DNA of 64,000 bases from Ampelocalamus luodianensis (Eukaryota; Streptophyta; Magnoliopsida; Poales; Poaceae), in contig JAYEVH010000193.1 of the NCBI GenBank assembly GCA_036346255.1, positions 1 to 64,000 of the forward strand, read 5' to 3'. Position 1 is the first letter of the stretch. Every line of letters starts with the position of its first letter. Below, one piece after another: positions 31,718 to 44,360 of this stretch. The notes beneath the pieces were generated by a model that saw nothing but the letters and a program-made list of their open reading frames with translations, searched no databases and was not told the DNA's origin. Made by a program: the position numbers and the translations under genes.

Positions 31718-34101
31718 GTAACACTCGGCTATTCGGAAGCCAAGATGTCACCTAAAACATCTAACATACATCCATAATGCGGAAGAATTTGAACTAAGTA
31801 TTTCAACTAAAGACTGACATTAAATTAAGCGGGACATGGTGAAGGTATCATTCCTTCACCTTCTAAGTTATTTAATACGATCATCAATAAAGAAGGTTCA
31901 CACGCATAATAAATCAACATCCATGTGGAGAAGGTATCCTTCCTTCACCAATTATAATTTAATTATTACAGTTCATCATTAACGAATGTAAGATAGAACT
32001 AAATTTAATCTTGAACATGAATAGGATGATGTGAGCGAGTAGTGCGTGTCTACTCCCTCCCAAGTGAGCCAACATCGGGGTTACCTAAAATAAACAAACA
32101 ACGCAAGAGTGAGTCCATGACTCGGCAAGTACTGATGAAAGAAAAAGAACACATATACAAACAGGACATCACCATTTAAGAATGCGAACCTTGCATCGAG
32201 TGAACACTTATGAAAACATGAAATGAATGAATGTAATCAAGGATGGACTGCACACATGCATATATCGGTATAGTGAGTGACACACCGTCGGTGTTCACTT
32301 AAGCCCGCACCTTAACAAAGTGCGGGGATCCAAGTCCTATATGAAGAACGTTTCATATAGGTGTCCAAAGCTGCCCATACTGGAATTGATGGGTCTTACG
32401 TGCCCATACTGGAATTGATGGGTCTTTCAATCCACTCCGTGGGCGGGACATGACAATGTCCAAATTTGCCCACATTGGAATGGTGAGACTTACAATCCAC
32501 TCCCGTGGACATAACATGAATAAAAGGATGCATGATATGAACATGAGCAGTGATAATACCATCTCTCAAGATATACTCCACATAATGAAAGAACATAACC
32601 AATTCCGCATCTCGGGTAACACAATATGTCACACTATATTCATGAAAACATTCACAATCACAACACTCAAAAGCAACAAAGTACTTGCCTTCGCGTTGCG
32701 ACACGTTGCGAGCAACGATGGCGCTCCCAAACCCGTAGCCTCGTGGCCTAAACAATTAAATAACGAAATAAGAACAACATAGAATCCAACCCGAATTAAT
32801 AGTCTACAATACCCCTTTGAACTCCCAAGGAATCGCCATAAAACCTAATCTGAAAACAGGCTGCAACCCAAAAAGCGTGTCGGGACAGCAGCACGAAAAT
32901 GACAGTAGTTAATGACGTGGGACTCGAAATGAGATGAGTCCAGATCCTACCTCATCTTAACGAACATATCTATAACATTCAAGTTGATGAGATTTCCCAA
33001 TTCGGCCAATAAACTTCTCTAATAAAGAAAACAAAACAGCAGCACAGCTTCTGTCTGAACAAACAGGACAGCAATACTAAAACAACCATAACTTTTAATC
33101 TACAACTCCGAATTGAGCGTTCTTTAACAATCTGAAAAGGTTATGAAATTACCTACAATAAACTAGTTGGCACGACATTCAAATTTTGCCTTTAACAAAA
33201 AGTGGCACACGGGTCAAAACTAAAGATAGAAACGACATACAATCTGGACAGACTGATCTACAATCTGGACAGTCACAAAGAAAAGTGCATAACTTTTGAT
33301 CTATAAATCCAAATGAGGTGTTCTTTATCAATCCTGAAAGCTAGTGATATCACCTTCAAAATTTGTTATGGGCAAGACCTCTGAATCACCCTCTAACTAG
33401 GCCATATATCAACCTAAACAGAGACTGCTAATTTTCGTCAGGATTCTGGACAGCAGATATTAAATCTATCATAACTTTTGACTCGAAAGTCGGAATTAGG
33501 TGATCTTGGCGGCCACCGAAAGCTAAGAACAAGACCTACATATCTCTAGGAGATGGGAAACTCAGATTCGGCCTCTAACATCACGAAAAGTCCACGCAAC
33601 AATCTGGACAGAATCGAATTTCTACCCGCAACAAATCGATCTAATCAAAATTGAACCAAAACACATCTACCACTAATCAAACGATGAGGATCGGCACTCG
33701 TTACCCTTGTAGCAACCAGGACGTAGGTGGGAGAACCTTGAGAAGATGATCTTCCTCCTCCTTTCTCCTTCTCCCTTCTTCTCCTTCCACCATGGCGGCG
33801 GCACCTCGAGCTTCTTCCTCATCTTGGTAGAGCAGCACGGAGGGGCTGCTACAGTACCGCGTGCTACAGTGTGGCGCGGTACTGTAGCAGAGGGTAGGGT
33901 TTTGGGAAGGAGACCCCTTCTTGACTCCACTACAAGGCCGCCCACTTGGCTAGGACACCTTGGGCTAAAAGCCGAAGGTCCAATCCTCTCTCAAATCCTG
34001 AATTTTCTTTCAATTTTCCTCTAAACTTTAGTGCATTCAAATTTGAATAAATTTCTCTTCCGAATAATATGTTCTCTCTATTTGATATTCGAGGTATTAC
34101 A
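31718..34101 (-). repeat. E3 3' LTR
   Basis: The left end reads CAGTAACACTCGGC where the 5' LTR has CTGTAACACCACGG, so the terminal T of TG is lost or altered. It ends GAGGTATTACA, followed by TTCTACCCTCTT (a purine run on the minus strand). Confidence 0.85.
32283..32510 (-). repeat. E3 3' LTR hairpin array
   Basis: Inverted repeats include CACCGTCGGTG, CCCGCACCTTAACAAAGTGCGGG, CCTATATGAAGAACGTTTCATATAGG (imperfect), two copies of CCCAT...ATGGG, GACATGACAATGTC and TCCACTCCCGTGGA. The layout corresponds to the E1 array (CCCGCA..TGCGGG and CACCG..CGGTG are shared types). Confidence 0.8.
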
Positions 34102-37100
34102 TTCTACCCTCTTATGAATTCGACCTCGAATTCTAACCGTCAAATAAACGAAAGAATAATTGCCACTAAAAGAAACATCTATTAACATATGCCCGAGCAA
34201 ACATGTTCGGATAATACTGCGCATGCGAGACTCCAGTCCCAAATGACCTATCTCTCGGTGACAAGACCACAAGACATTGACGTAAACTACATCCGACCTA
34301 ACACTCAATCCGACATTGCCAAGTACACTCATCGAAGAGATTCAAAGGTAAGATCCTACTTGATGGTCAATGGCGTTAACGAATATTCAAACTCTAGTTC
34401 TCACAGTACTCACTCGGCACCAAACATGCTAAATGTAGTACACCACATATGGACCCGAGACGGTCCTTGCGATACGCCAACTTCCAATTCCGTAGCTAAC
34501 GAAAACAACCCAAAGTACCTTGGCTAACCTTCCAATTGATCTTGAACCACACAACATGCACATAGAACACGAACTCTTGTTCCACCTCTCAATTGAACTC
34601 TTCACTAAAACAAGGATCACCTCCTTTAACTGAAACACACAATGAGCTCTCTTTAAGCAAACTCTTTTACCGACAAAACCCATCCAAAAGAAAGATTCAC
34701 ATCGCATCTATGCGTTACATTTCGATACTAAAGAGTCAAACCGTAAATCGAATTTCATCACGAAAAACCTTTCCACGTTCCAAGTGGCGGTTTATGAATA
34801 AACGCCACGAAATCCAAAGGAGAAATCACTTGAATGCCCAAAAAAATCATTTATTCTGTCGAACTGGAAAGAATCACACATATCAACATAAATGTCGAGC
34901 TCAACTTGCGAAAGACATCTGTCAAAACACATAGCTCAAACAAGAATCAAGAAAACGTGTCTCTACTTTAGGAAGCATCAATTTTCTCAGTTTCTCTTTC
35001 AGGAATAAAACTTCTCTCAAACTTTGGAATTCCAATTCATCGCATAACACCCTAACTCATCTCTCTTAACTTGGCATTCTCAACGCTATGCTCAAGTCGA
35101 AATACATCATCCACACCTCGGTATAGAGGCTCTATCGACTACACTGAAACTTTCTCTCAACAACTCCTCTACCGACAGAATTAATTTGACAGATGACTTC
35201 CAATGCATCTCAAAATAGATATCACATGCAATCACATCACCTCAATGTTTTAAGAATAAACAACTCGAAATTCCCAGCACACACATTCATATACTTCCTC
35301 AAAAGGGTTCTATCAATGACCATCCCATTGTTCGGAATCCACCCTTATTCTACTTTCTCTACACATAATAATTGGGAGACTCAAAGTCCTAGCAAAAGAA
35401 TGTGAAGCCCAAATTAAACTCCAAGACTCCTACCATGAACTTCTCATATAGAAGATAGGGGAAGCCTCAAATTAAATCCCTAAAATTCTCACAATCCAAA
35501 CATACTCGCGCATTGACATCAACACAAAAACATTTCTTCGATCCAATTATCTTTATCAAGATTCTAATTCTTAGAGAGTTACTTACTACGTCCAAGTCAT
35601 TCATGGCAATAATCCAACAATCTCGGCTATCTCTTTAATCTCTTTAACGATCAGATCACTTTGCTAATATTACTCCCATTACAACACCATCATATTTCAT
35701 CTACACAACCACGCAAGGTACTCAACCGCGACACTCTAATACATTGATCAAGATTTTCATACTTTGGATAATTCTATGTTCCATTGAAATGAACAAAAGA
35801 ACTTGGACTACGTCTCGCTATAGATTCTACTAGTTGTAATCATGCAATCAGTTTAACCTCCAAAGGCAACCTTCTAATGAGATAAACTCCTCTTAAATAA
35901 CTATATTACGAAATTATTTCATCCTCCAATGCTCATCGAATAATTTCCAACCCAAAGTTTCACAACTACAATCATTAAACACCTCAAAAGACTCGGTGAA
36001 ACGAATAGATTGATTCTTTCTCAAAAGAAAGAGCGAATGAAATCAATTTTCTTCAACTAGGAAAACATGAGCCACCCAAGTGAACAAAGGATCAAGAAAA
36101 ATAGTCACTTAGGCAAAGTACTTGGAAAACATAAGGAAAATCAATAGTCGAGGGCTCAAGCCCTATTGAAAGCAAATACCAAACCACAAATGAGAAGAAG
36201 GTAATGCCTTTGAAAATTTGATAAACTCTTATGGAACAAATGCATAAGGTTTAAGCACACCCAAATAAAGCTGCAAGTGGCGAACGCGACTTAAATCTCA
36301 AATACTTTTACTTCACTCCTTCCTTTAACTAGGAAAGTTATTTTCTGTGATTACTACATCACTTTGCCAGCTTAAACAAGATAAGCTCCTAAGACCAAAT
36401 CATAAGAACCACTTAAGAACCAATAAAATCTTTCAACCCGTCTCTTTGCTCGAAACAGACAAAGTTACCACATAACTCATGAGGTCCAAAGATAACAAAC
36501 GCAAAACTCGAAACACTTTCACTAAAACAGTATCATGCAAATAATTTTTTTCGTTGAACATTATCATCACAACCACAGTCTGACAATCACACTAATCAAC
36601 GAAATAATATGCTATTGGCGAGAATCATCAAATCTCTTAACACTCCATGAACTTTTGAAAAGAATCACAATGAACTACTTCATCATGTCTCTAAAATCTA
36701 AATAAGGTTACATATACTTGATCTAGGAAAACCTAGTGCAAAAACCTTATAATTGAAACAAACTCTTTCAACAAGATGATAATAGAACATGACAATCTCA
36801 CCAATGTACACCAATGAAATATCTCGATTAGCTTTCATCCATTTAACTCTTAGTGACACTCGATGCCAAGATAGTACACACTAAATGCTCTCTAGCCACA
36901 CATGGCACAAACATGATCCTACCTCTGTTTGCAACCTCAACAACAGTTAAGAGGATATAATCAGCATTCTAACTTATGATCAGCAATTAGAATAAAATGT
37001 CCTTAACTTCAATAATATAGGACACATAAGTCAAGGTTTCACAAGGCGATACATCATCGTTCATCTAGTCATTTAAACATGTTTCAATAATTTTTAGCAT

Positions 37101-38339
37101 GGCAAGAATCAAGTAAAGCTATCATTTAAATAAGATCATCAAGATCCAAATAGAAGACAAATTCAAGATTAATATTTATCAAGACAACATTCGAACACAT
37201 CCTTAACTTAACCATCACTAGCGGTTAGAATAACTGAAAGAGGACCTAGATTTCAACTTATCTAACAAATTTATCAGATTATCCGATCGTAAAGATCAAC
37301 ATGATACATCCACATTTTTTTTCCACAATTCTTAACAACAATAGCTTCTTGAACAAATATGAACAACCTCTTATCTAAAACTCATCCTGTACCAAATACA
37401 ACGACATTTCACTTTAAGCAATTCACTTCCACGGATACTAGTTAAGAATAGACTATTTGCACAAAGCTAATAACCCAAATCTGATAACTCATACCATAAT
37501 AATTAATTCATTTAATTAACACCTCGTACTTAAGCATGTCAAGACATCACTTAAAGATTTTAACCTAATCTTTCAGAAAAAGAGGCATTACATTCCAACA
37601 CTGGAACTAATCCAAAAGAAATACATAAAGTCAAAGTTTTCACATGTTAAAGAATTTGCAATGTAAAACTTTCGGTACCTGAATACTCAAATAATAAATG
37701 ATTCACATTCTCCAATAAGAAGGGCGAACTCCCAAGAAAAGATAAGTTTTTGCCGATATCCCACGATCCCAAGAACAACTTTAGACCAGCAGTCAGGAGA
37801 ACAAGTAGTCGACTTATGGAACCAAGAAAGTCCAATGAGAACTCATTAGAAGAAATGTAAAACACTAACTCAAGAAAACTTCATCAAACGCAACTATTAC
37901 CAGAACTGGCCACATACAGAACCAAGGAAGAGAATAAAGTTTTCTAAAGAATCTCACCCTCAACACTCCACTATGGTATTCGGGTAGATACTACTCTATT
38001 TCGCTACCACAAATATCGGTGCAATCGACAAAGTCGGGGCCACAACCACGGCCTCCACTTCTTAACCTCCATCATCGACACGTTTAAACAATATAATCAA
38101 TTATGATTATACATGATCATATCATGACAATCATAGAATAGATTCATAGATATGGAATATCATAACATATCATAGATTAACAACAAGAAAGATAATACAA
38201 AAGCAATTCAACAATTGCTCAACGAATGAAACATAACAATAGAAATACGAAACAATGGATTTCCCAACCCCACCTCATGTACAAGTGTGTCAATTTAATA
38301 TTCAATTACCACGGACCTAAAGCCCGCTCGATACCAATC
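34102..38339 (-). pseudogene. E3 internal region, no intact gag-pol
   Basis: Collinear with the E2 interior. For example, the words GATGACTTCCAATG and AACAACTCGAAATTCCCAGC occur in both at matching distances from the 3' LTR. The integrase-end relic near 34560-34640 (SIERWNKSS on the minus strand) is present, but other coding traces are lost. Confidence 0.7.
38326..38336 (-). other. E3 primer-binding site, variant
   Basis: GCTCGATACCA, which lacks one base relative to GCTCTGATACCA in E2. It sits three bases from the LTR start. Confidence 0.75.
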
Positions 38340-40729
38340 TGTAACACCACGGCTATTCGGAAGCCAAGATGTCACCTAAAACATCTAACATACATCCATA
38401 ATGCGAAGAATTTGAACTAAGTATTTCAACTAAAGACAGACATTAAATTAAGCGGGACATGGTGAAGGTATCATTCCTTCACCTTCTAAGTTATTTAATA
38501 CTGTTCATCAATAAAGAAGGTTCACACGCAGTAATAAATCAACATCCATGTGGAGAAGGTATCCTTCCTTCACCAATTATAATTTAATTATTACAGTTCA
38601 TCATTAACGAATGTAAGATAGAACTAAATTTAATCTTGAACATGAATAGGATGATGTGAACGAGTAGTGCGTGTCTACTCCCTCCCAAGTGAGCCAACAT
38701 CGGGGTTACCTAAAATAAACAAACAACGCAAGAGTGAGTCCATGACTCGGCAAGTACTGATGAAAGAAAAGAACACATATACAAACAGACATCACCATTT
38801 AAGAATGCGAACCTTGCATCGAGTGAACACTTATGAAAACATGAAATGAATGAATGTAATCAGGATGGACTGCACACATGCATATACTGCAGTATAGTGA
38901 GTGACACACCGTCGGTGTTCACTTAAGCCCGCACCTTAACAAAAGTGCGGGGATCCAAGTCCTATATGAAGAACGTTTCATATAGGTGTCCAAAGCTGCC
39001 CATCTTGGAATTGATGGGTCTTACGTGCCCATTTGGAATTGATGGGTCTTTCAATCCACTCCGTGGACGGGACATGACAATGTCCAAATTTGCCCACATT
39101 GGAATGGTGAGACTTACAATCCACTCCCGTGGACATAACATGAATAAAAGGATGCATGATATGAACATGAACAGTGATAATACCATCTCTCAGTATATAC
39201 TCCACATAATGAAAGAACATAACCAATTCCGCATCTCGGGTAACACAATATGTCATACTATATTCATGAAAACATTCACAATCACAACACTCAAAAGCAA
39301 CAAAGTACTTGCCTTCCGCGTTGCGACACGTTAGCAGGCAACGATGGCGCTCCCAAACCCGTAGCCTCGTGGCCTAAACAATTAAATAACCGAAATAAGA
39401 ACAACATAGAATCCAACCCGAATTAATAGTCTACAATACCCCCTTTGAACTCCCAAGGAATCGCCATAAAACCTAATCTGAAAAACAGGCTGCAACCCAA
39501 AAACGTGTCGGGACAGCAGCACGAAAATGACAGTAGTTAATGACGTGGGACTCGAAATGAGATGAGTCCAGATCCTACCTCATCTTAACGAACATATCTA
39601 TAACATTCAAGTTGATGAGATTTCCCAATTCGGCCAATAAACTTCTCTAATAAAGAAAACAAAACAGCAGCACAGCTTCTGTCTGAACAAACAGGACAGC
39701 AATACTAAAACAACCATAACTTTTAATCTACAACTCCGAATTGAGCGTTCTTTAACAATCTGAAAAGGTTATGAAATTACCTACAATAAACTAGTTGGCA
39801 CGACATTCAAATTTTGCCTTTAACAAAAAGTGGCACACGGGTCAAAACTAAAGATAGAAACTGACATACAATCTGGACAGACTGATCTACAATCTGGACA
39901 GTCACAAAGAAAAGTGCATAACTTTTGATCTATAAATCCAAATGAGGTGTTCTTTATCAATCCTGAAAGCTAGTGATATCACCTTCAAAATTTGTTATGG
40001 GCAAGACCTCTGAATCACCCTCTAACTAGGCCATATATCAACCTAAACAGAGACTGCTAATTTTCGTCAGGATTCTGGACAGCAGATATTAAATCTATCA
40101 TAACTTTTGACTCGAAAGTCGGAATTAGGTGATCTTGGCGGCCACCGAAAGCTAAGAACAAGACCTACATATCTCTAGGAGATGGGAAACTCAGATTCGG
40201 CCTCTAACATCACGAAAAAGTCCACGCAACAATCTGGACAGAATCGAATTTCTACCCGCAACAAATCGATCTAATCAAAATTGAACCAAAACACATCTAC
40301 CACTAATCAAACGATGAGGATCGGCACTCGTTACCCTTGTAGCAACCAGGACGTAGGTGGGAGAACCTTGGAGAAGATGATCTTCCTCCTCCTTTCTCCT
40401 TCTCCCTTCTTCTCCTTCCACCATGGCGCGGCACCTGAGCTTCTTCCTCATCTTGGTAGAGCAGCACGGAGGGCTGCTACAGTACCGCGTGCTACAGTGC
40501 GGCGCGGTACTGTAGCAGAGGGTAGGGTTTTGGGAAGGAGACCCCTTCTTGACTCCACTACAAGGCGGCCCACTTGGCTAGGACACCTTGGGCTAAAAGC
40601 CGAAGGTCCAATCCTCTCTCAAATCCTGAATTTTCTTTCAATTTTCCTCTAAACTTTAGTGCATTCAAATTTGAATAAATTTCTCTTCCGAATAATATGT
40701 TCTCTCTATTTGATATTCGAGGTATTACA
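38340..40729 (-). repeat. E3 5' LTR
   Basis: TGTAACACCACGG to GAGGTATTACA on the plus strand. It carries the CTACAGTA inverted repeat at 40474-40517, three roughly 200-base modules, and a hairpin array at 38886-39134. Confidence 0.9.
38886..39134 (-). repeat. E3 5' LTR hairpin array
   Basis: Second copy of the E3 array. The palindrome ATACTGCAGTAT is intact here (38884-38895) and disrupted to ATATCGGTAT in the other LTR. Confidence 0.8.
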
Positions 40730-41917
40730 GCGACGTCGCCTTTACATCGTCTAGCCCTAACCTTGCACTTAGCCCAACGAATCGTTGTCCTCATTCACCC
40801 GGATAGAAACCCATTGAATGAGGAGCCGCACTCACCTAGATAGAAACCCGTTGAGTGAGTCCCTCATTTTGCCCGAGTATACCCATCTCGGTGCTACGTT
40901 TATGTCACCTCACCTGGGTATACATGTCTCGGTGAGGCATTCGCCGTTATGTCGGCATGCCCAACTGGTCATGCTCGCAAACTACCGCCTACCTCTCATG
41001 CAAGGTTAGTTTTCGACTACTTAGTTAGCTACTACCACCCCATCCTAACACATATGGTTGTACGATTAGGTCTTAGTCCCGGAGTTGCTGGCTTCAGTCT
41101 TTAATCGACTAAGGGCGATAATCTCCACCCTAGCTACTAGTGAGTCACAATCCTCACTTTCTCAGAATACATAATAACTCGCATGCGTCTAAAAACTAAA
41201 GCTTTTATTTCATTTTCATACAAAAATAACAGAGGTAAATCCTCTGGATATTTTTCAAAGTATCCAAAATTCAAAAATTATCATATTGTCATTTTATCAG
41301 TTTTTTGGAAAAATCTATCGTTCTGGTTGCATTTGTGCGATGACTGCAATAAAAAATTCCCAAACGGCATTATATATTGCCTAACCCATATTCTAATAGC
41401 TACAATAGTAAGGGATCAATATTTCAAGGAGACTTATGCAGCAAATAGGATTACAACTACCGATTTCCCAACAATAACATTTTCATACAAAATATACACG
41501 CATGCATAATAGATTTTACAAAACAAAGTACAACAAGTAAAATACTGGGATCAACATGATCAAAGGAGGTGCTTGCCTTGCTCTTTCTTATATTGTTCAG
41601 AGAGTGAGGTCACTTGATCGTCGATAATCTTGCTCGTGAATTCCGACGTCTATCGAAAGAATAAGAAACAAAACATAAACGAAGAAATAAATCCAACAAT
41701 AATAAAAATCCATTTTTTTGCATATTCTTACATATAATGATTTTATATGAATTTAGCAAAAAGATTCATTCAATTCCGAGTTCATATGTAAAAATTATTA
41801 ACATTTTGATTTGCTTTGGTTGTTAAATCTTGAAAATGAACAAAGGTGATGCTGAGAGTGTATTCTTCTGAAATTTATGCTTTCCATCAGAGAGAGTGCA
41901 TTTCTTTGAACTGAAAA
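40730..41917 (-). repeat. Part of an older long LTR, with its own hairpin array
   Basis: Non-coding sequence between E3 and E4. At 40790-40945 it has inverted pairs around repeated GATAGAAACCC: CTCATTCACCC...GAATGAG, CACTCACCT...TTGAGTGAG, and CCCGAGTATACCCATCTCGG, a layout like the arrays in the other LTRs. It may belong to the LTR whose start is at 47604 (minus strand), with E4 inserted in it. The rest is AT-rich with no gene. Confidence 0.5.
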
Positions 41918-44355
41918 TGTAACACCCCAGTTCAACCCAGAGCCTAAGATGCTACGAAACTAACTCAACAATTCAATTTACTTCTATCCACTACCAATTC
42001 ACAGCAAGCTTCTCAACATCTAACAATCCAGCATTAATCAAAACTATATTGAATAACAAGATCCTAGACATAACCTTGTTCTAATCATCAATTGGCAAAA
42101 CCATAAGAATATACCAGGATTCTTCAAGGTTCCATTTGGATGAAAGACTAAGCAAGTCACTTGAAATATTCTAGCATGTAAGAGTAAGTAAATCAAGATC
42201 TAAAATGTTGAAGCATAACAGTATCGTCCACAAGACAGACTTGACTAATCCAATTACAAATAACTCAAACATCACGAAGGATGAGCACCATCTAAGAATA
42301 ACATTAATAGCAGGATCACTTAAATTTAAGTAAATGACTATTTTTTATTTGCCAAGGTTGGTCATGTGTGAAATGCACCAAAATCTAGCCCTTCCCATGC
42401 ATGTCGTTTCTCTCGAGAAGTACCTAAAGAAAACATCAATAACAAGCGTGAGTCCACGACTCAGCAAAGTACAACAGTGAAGTAATCAAAAGATACACAT
42501 GCATGGTATATAACAAAATCCTCATATTGCCATCAACAAATGAACAACTTTCATGCAATGCATATGCCAAGAATGCAGCTTTCTTCCTTCTTTGCAATTA
42601 CCAGTAATGCGGAGTAGTGCTCCGTCGATGCATACTCAAGTCTATGCCCTCAAGCACAGGGACCTCAAGCTCACACTCCACGAGTGTGGAGACCTATGCC
42701 CACCCAATACATGACGGGGATCTCATGCCTGTCTAATGCATGATGGGGACCTCAAAAGAAACAATTTTTGGCTACCACGTAGTCCAAGATTCAGGAAGGA
42801 ATGCCATGATGCAAATTGAACAAACTTCGTAATTTCAATCCAGCATGAGAGGATAATATTCAGCGATAATATCATAAATAAAATCTCATAAGTAAACCAT
42901 GACAACTTTCATGAATATAACATCACAACTCATACTATACTGCTTGCACTTGCCTCAACCACGAGATGAACGATGATGGTAGGAGGACTCTATCCCCAGT
43001 TCTCACCACCACCTAGCATTCGTAAAGTATACTAAGAACACCATTCAAATATGCACAGCAAAATAATAAAACAAAATGAAATCATTCGCTCTTATTTGCA
43101 ACCTGAAACTTTACTGATACATTCCAAAAACCCAATCTATCCAGAACTGATAGCTACCAAAGGAAAAACCATAACTTTTGACTCAAATCTCTAGAAATTA
43201 TGAACCCAAGTTCTCTGGAACCTACTCACGCATACCTACAACTTTTTAGGTGATTGGATGTTCAAATTATTTCATCTATGCCTTTGTTTTTATCTTCAAA
43301 GACAGTTCTATCATCTTCGGTACTATCAACTTAGGAATTTCGTAACTTTCATTTGGTACAACCAAACCCATTGATCTAAGTTGTTCTATAAACTAAAGAG
43401 AACTAGCTTCCTCAATAAATTTATTTTAATTTTCCCATTGTACAACAAAGGTTGCAAATAGAGTAATCTTTCCCTTCTGTCCTCTACCGCAGGACAGAAC
43501 TACAACAACAACTTCAAAATTTCATAACTTTCATTCTACATGCCCAAAAAACATGAACTTGGACTCCCTGGAATCATCAGGAAGTCATCTACATAATTCA
43601 TCGAGTTCAAAAGCCCATATTCGTCCATTTTCTAGCCCTAATTCACAGAACTAAGCTCACTGCCCGAATTGAGAGACTGAATAGACACTCAGACTTGCAA
43701 AAATCATAATTAAATAATTATCCAAGCAAAATTTATGAATTAATACTTTCCCTAAAGCCATCACAATCAACCACATAACTCTAGGAGACCCCAAACACTT
43801 ATTTCGCTTGGAACTAATTCAATCTTACGAACTAACAGAACTATAGAAACACCGATCTACAACAACAGAGTACTAATATGACTATTGGTGAGAAATCGCA
43901 TATGAAAGATTTACAAAATCTAATGGGGAATATGGATTTACCACAAATCCTTCGTTGGACCTCGCTGAAGCCCTCGTGAAGAATTCCCTTCTTCTACCTC
44001 TTCCTCTTCCTTCCCCTCCTTCTTCTTCCCAATGGTCGGCCACAACAGCAGGAAGGTGGCGGCTCTAGGGGACACAATGGGGGAGGTGAGGCAGCAGGGG
44101 TTTGGATCTAGGAGAGGGGGTGGAGGCGCAACGGAGAAAGGGGGAGGAGGGTGGTGGTCAAGGGAGTTAGGGGGGGCACTAGGGTTAGAGGGAAAGGGGC
44201 GCCCCCTCTTGGCCCATTAAATGGCCAGCCCACAAAGGCTAGGCTACCTTGGACCGAAAGCCCAAGGTCCAAACCCCCACAAAGAATCTAAAATTTTAAT
44301 TTAATTCATTCTCTAAACATTAGTGCATTCACTAATGAATAATTGGGATATTATA
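41918..44355 (-). mobile_element. E4: solo LTR, TSD GAAAA
   Basis: A single LTR of 2.44 kb from TGTAACACCCC to GGGATATTATA (TG mutated to TA at one end). It is flanked by GAAAA at 41913-41917 and 44356-44360. It has no interior, so it arose by recombination between LTRs. It resembles the E2/E3 LTRs in order: hairpin array near the left, modules with CATAACTTTTGACTC words, then a GC-rich region. The frame at 44032-44220 inside it is G-rich low complexity, not a gene. Confidence 0.85.
42609..42785 (-). repeat. E4 hairpin array
   Basis: Inverted pairs include GGAGTAGTGCTCC, CACACTCCACGAGTGTGG, CCCACCCAATACATGACGGGG (imperfect), CCTGTCTAATGCATGATGGGG (imperfect) and GGCTACCACGTAGTCC (imperfect), separated by GACCTC/GATCTC spacers. 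Confidence 0.75.
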
Positions 44356-44360
44356 GAAAA

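Larger units (their letters stand above)
31718..40729 (-). mobile_element. E3: non-autonomous Ty3/gypsy-like LTR retrotransposon
   Basis: LTRs at 31718-34101 (3') and 38340-40729 (5') are almost identical, about 2.39 kb each, and clearly related to but distinct from the E2 LTR. The interior (34102-38339, 4.24 kb) is collinear with E2's and also lacks gag-pol. A primer site one base short of consensus, GCTCGATACCA, lies at 38326-38336. The flanks do not match (GATCA-like left, GCGAC right), so no target duplication is present. Confidence 0.9.

Noticed and set aside
32396..32782. 110-119-residue frames in the E3 hairpin array (also 38945-39334)
   Set aside because: They cover the hairpin array in the LTR, differ between copies by frame shifts, and are open on both strands because the sequence is palindromic.
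33673..34024. Frames of about 90 residues on both strands in the E3 LTR (also 40281-40652)
   Set aside because: These lie in the GC-rich leader of the LTR over the CTACAGTA inverted repeat, with no conserved protein. Copies in the two LTRs differ in frame.
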